DNA from: an uncultured Gammaproteobacteria bacterium
GTDB lineage: Bacteria > Pseudomonadota > Gammaproteobacteria > HK1
Assembly (NCBI GenBank): GCA_958295465.1
Contig: OY282353.1
Span: 1,674,001-1,738,000 of the forward strand
Length of the DNA stretch: 64,000 nt
Reading direction: 5' to 3'
This document shows, one piece after another, positions 63,575-64,000 of this stretch (its first letter is position 1; each line of letters starts with the position of its first letter). Below the pieces are notes generated by a model. That model did not search any database, was not told the origin of the DNA, and was given only the letters and a program-made list of their open reading frames with translations. The position numbers and the translations under genes were made by a program.

Positions 63575-64000
63575 CAGGCCAGCGCCTCCGCGGCGTCAGG
63601 ATCCGCAGCGTCGAGAAACGCGGGAACATCCGGCGCCGCGCCCTTGACGAAGCCTCGATCGAGGAGAACGTTGCCATACGCACAGCTCGTCTCCGGCACG
63701 AGCGCGCAGGCGTGGCAGGCAGCCCGGTTCAACAGATCCGGCCCATGGCCTTCCTGCTCCGAGCACACCGGATCCAGCGAGCACCAGACCGCGGCCTCGA
63801 ACGCACCGATCAACAGCCGGAGGAAACGTTCGGGCCTCGCCAGCTCCATCAGACCGCCCAGGGATCCCTCCTCGTCCGCAACCGCCACGTAGATCAGGAT
63901 GCCCGCCATGGGCTCCTTGCCGGTCGCGCAGTAGATGCGCTCCTTCAGCGAGGCGGCGGGGTATCCCGCTTCCGCATCGAGCTGGCGGATCAGGAGGTGG
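63574..64000 (-). CDS. DUF1998-domain (DrmB-like) protein, C-terminal part only
   Basis: The gene enters from beyond the window; about 141 residues are visible. HLLIRQLDAEAGYPAASLKE, MAGILIYVAVADEEGSLGGL, WCSLDPVC, NRAACHACALVPETSCAYGN and VLLDR match the DUF1998 domain, with three cysteine pairs that probably bind zinc. DrmB, the DUF1998 protein of DISARM, ends this way. In DISARM, DrmB partners a large helicase DrmA; any such gene here would lie beyond base 64000. Confidence 0.82.
   Translation of the reverse strand, partial: HLLIRQLDAEAGYPAASLKERIYCATGKEPMAGILIYVAVADEEGSLGGLMELARPERFLRLLIGAFEAAVWCSLDPVCSEQEGHGPDLLNRAACHACALVPETSCAYGNVLLDRGFVKGAAPDVPAFLDAADPDAAEALA

Noticed and set aside
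59035-64000. Calling the terminal cassette DISARM outright
   Set aside because: Only the DUF1998 part matches a DISARM component; DrmA, DrmC and a methyltransferase are not visible and the other three genes are not DISARM members that I recognise.

Overview
The window is high-GC DNA that reads as a gammaproteobacterial chromosome. Two conserved blocks support this. One is corB, ypjD and ffh followed by rpsP-rimM-trmD-rplS and xerD. The other is rpsF-rpsR-DUF2232-rplI-dnaB with radA and sat/cysC beside it. The remaining genes point to an environmental heterotroph that uses glycerol-phosphate-type solutes, organosulfates and lignin-type aromatics. A marine or host-associated habitat would fit, but that is inference.

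Layout. 0.1-1.9 kb: ugpA and ugpE (glycerol-3-phosphate ABC permeases, minus strand), with their binding-protein gene missing. 1.9-6.4 kb: a decayed integrated plasmid or island, with remnants of a Rep-like protein, ParA, a frameshifted ribbon-helix-helix protein and a gutted tyrosine recombinase. It also holds two intact copies and one dead copy of a coiled-coil gene, and an AT-richer orphan gene. 6.4-12.5 kb: a GlpR-type repressor and a second Ugp-like ABC transporter ending in a HAD phosphatase. Two matching palindromes look like GlpR operators. 12.9 kb: tRNA-Leu(UAG).

13-25.4 kb: an aromatic and organosulfate island. It holds ubiX and pobA, then a five-gene minus-strand operon (coniferyl-alcohol-dehydrogenase-like SDR, sulfatase, fused TRAP permease, TAXI receptor, alkylsulfatase-like metallo-beta-lactamase protein), then ligA-ligB-ligC for protocatechuate 4,5-cleavage. 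Together these could import and desulfate aromatic esters, oxidise side chains, make protocatechuate and open its ring.

25.8-41 kb: housekeeping genes (listed above). 41-43.5 kb: arsS plus two glycosyltransferases, an arsenosugar-type cluster. 43.8-58.7 kb: PBP1b, a MoaD-like protein, an LLM oxidoreductase, an MFS transporter, a truncated SDR, tldD, aroC, a serine-glyoxylate-type aminotransferase and a giant FAD/Fe-S dehydrogenase. 59-64 kb: a tightly packed minus-strand cassette of a DUF1998 (DrmB-like) protein cut by the window edge, a small SF1 ATPase, an unrecognised 529-residue protein and a NERD-nuclease/SF1 helicase. It looks like a DISARM-related but different defence module and is the best candidate for an undescribed system.

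Two themes cut across the window. First, a non-autonomous 122-bp element with 17-bp inverted ends and 9-bp target duplications is present in two intact copies, one of them nested in an older copy. Second, short tandem duplications (65, 72, 74, 137 and 140 bp) repeatedly fall on the stop/start junctions of adjacent genes, often creating mini-ORFs whose stop overlaps the next start. Others lie inside genes, including seven 21-bp repeats in rpsF.
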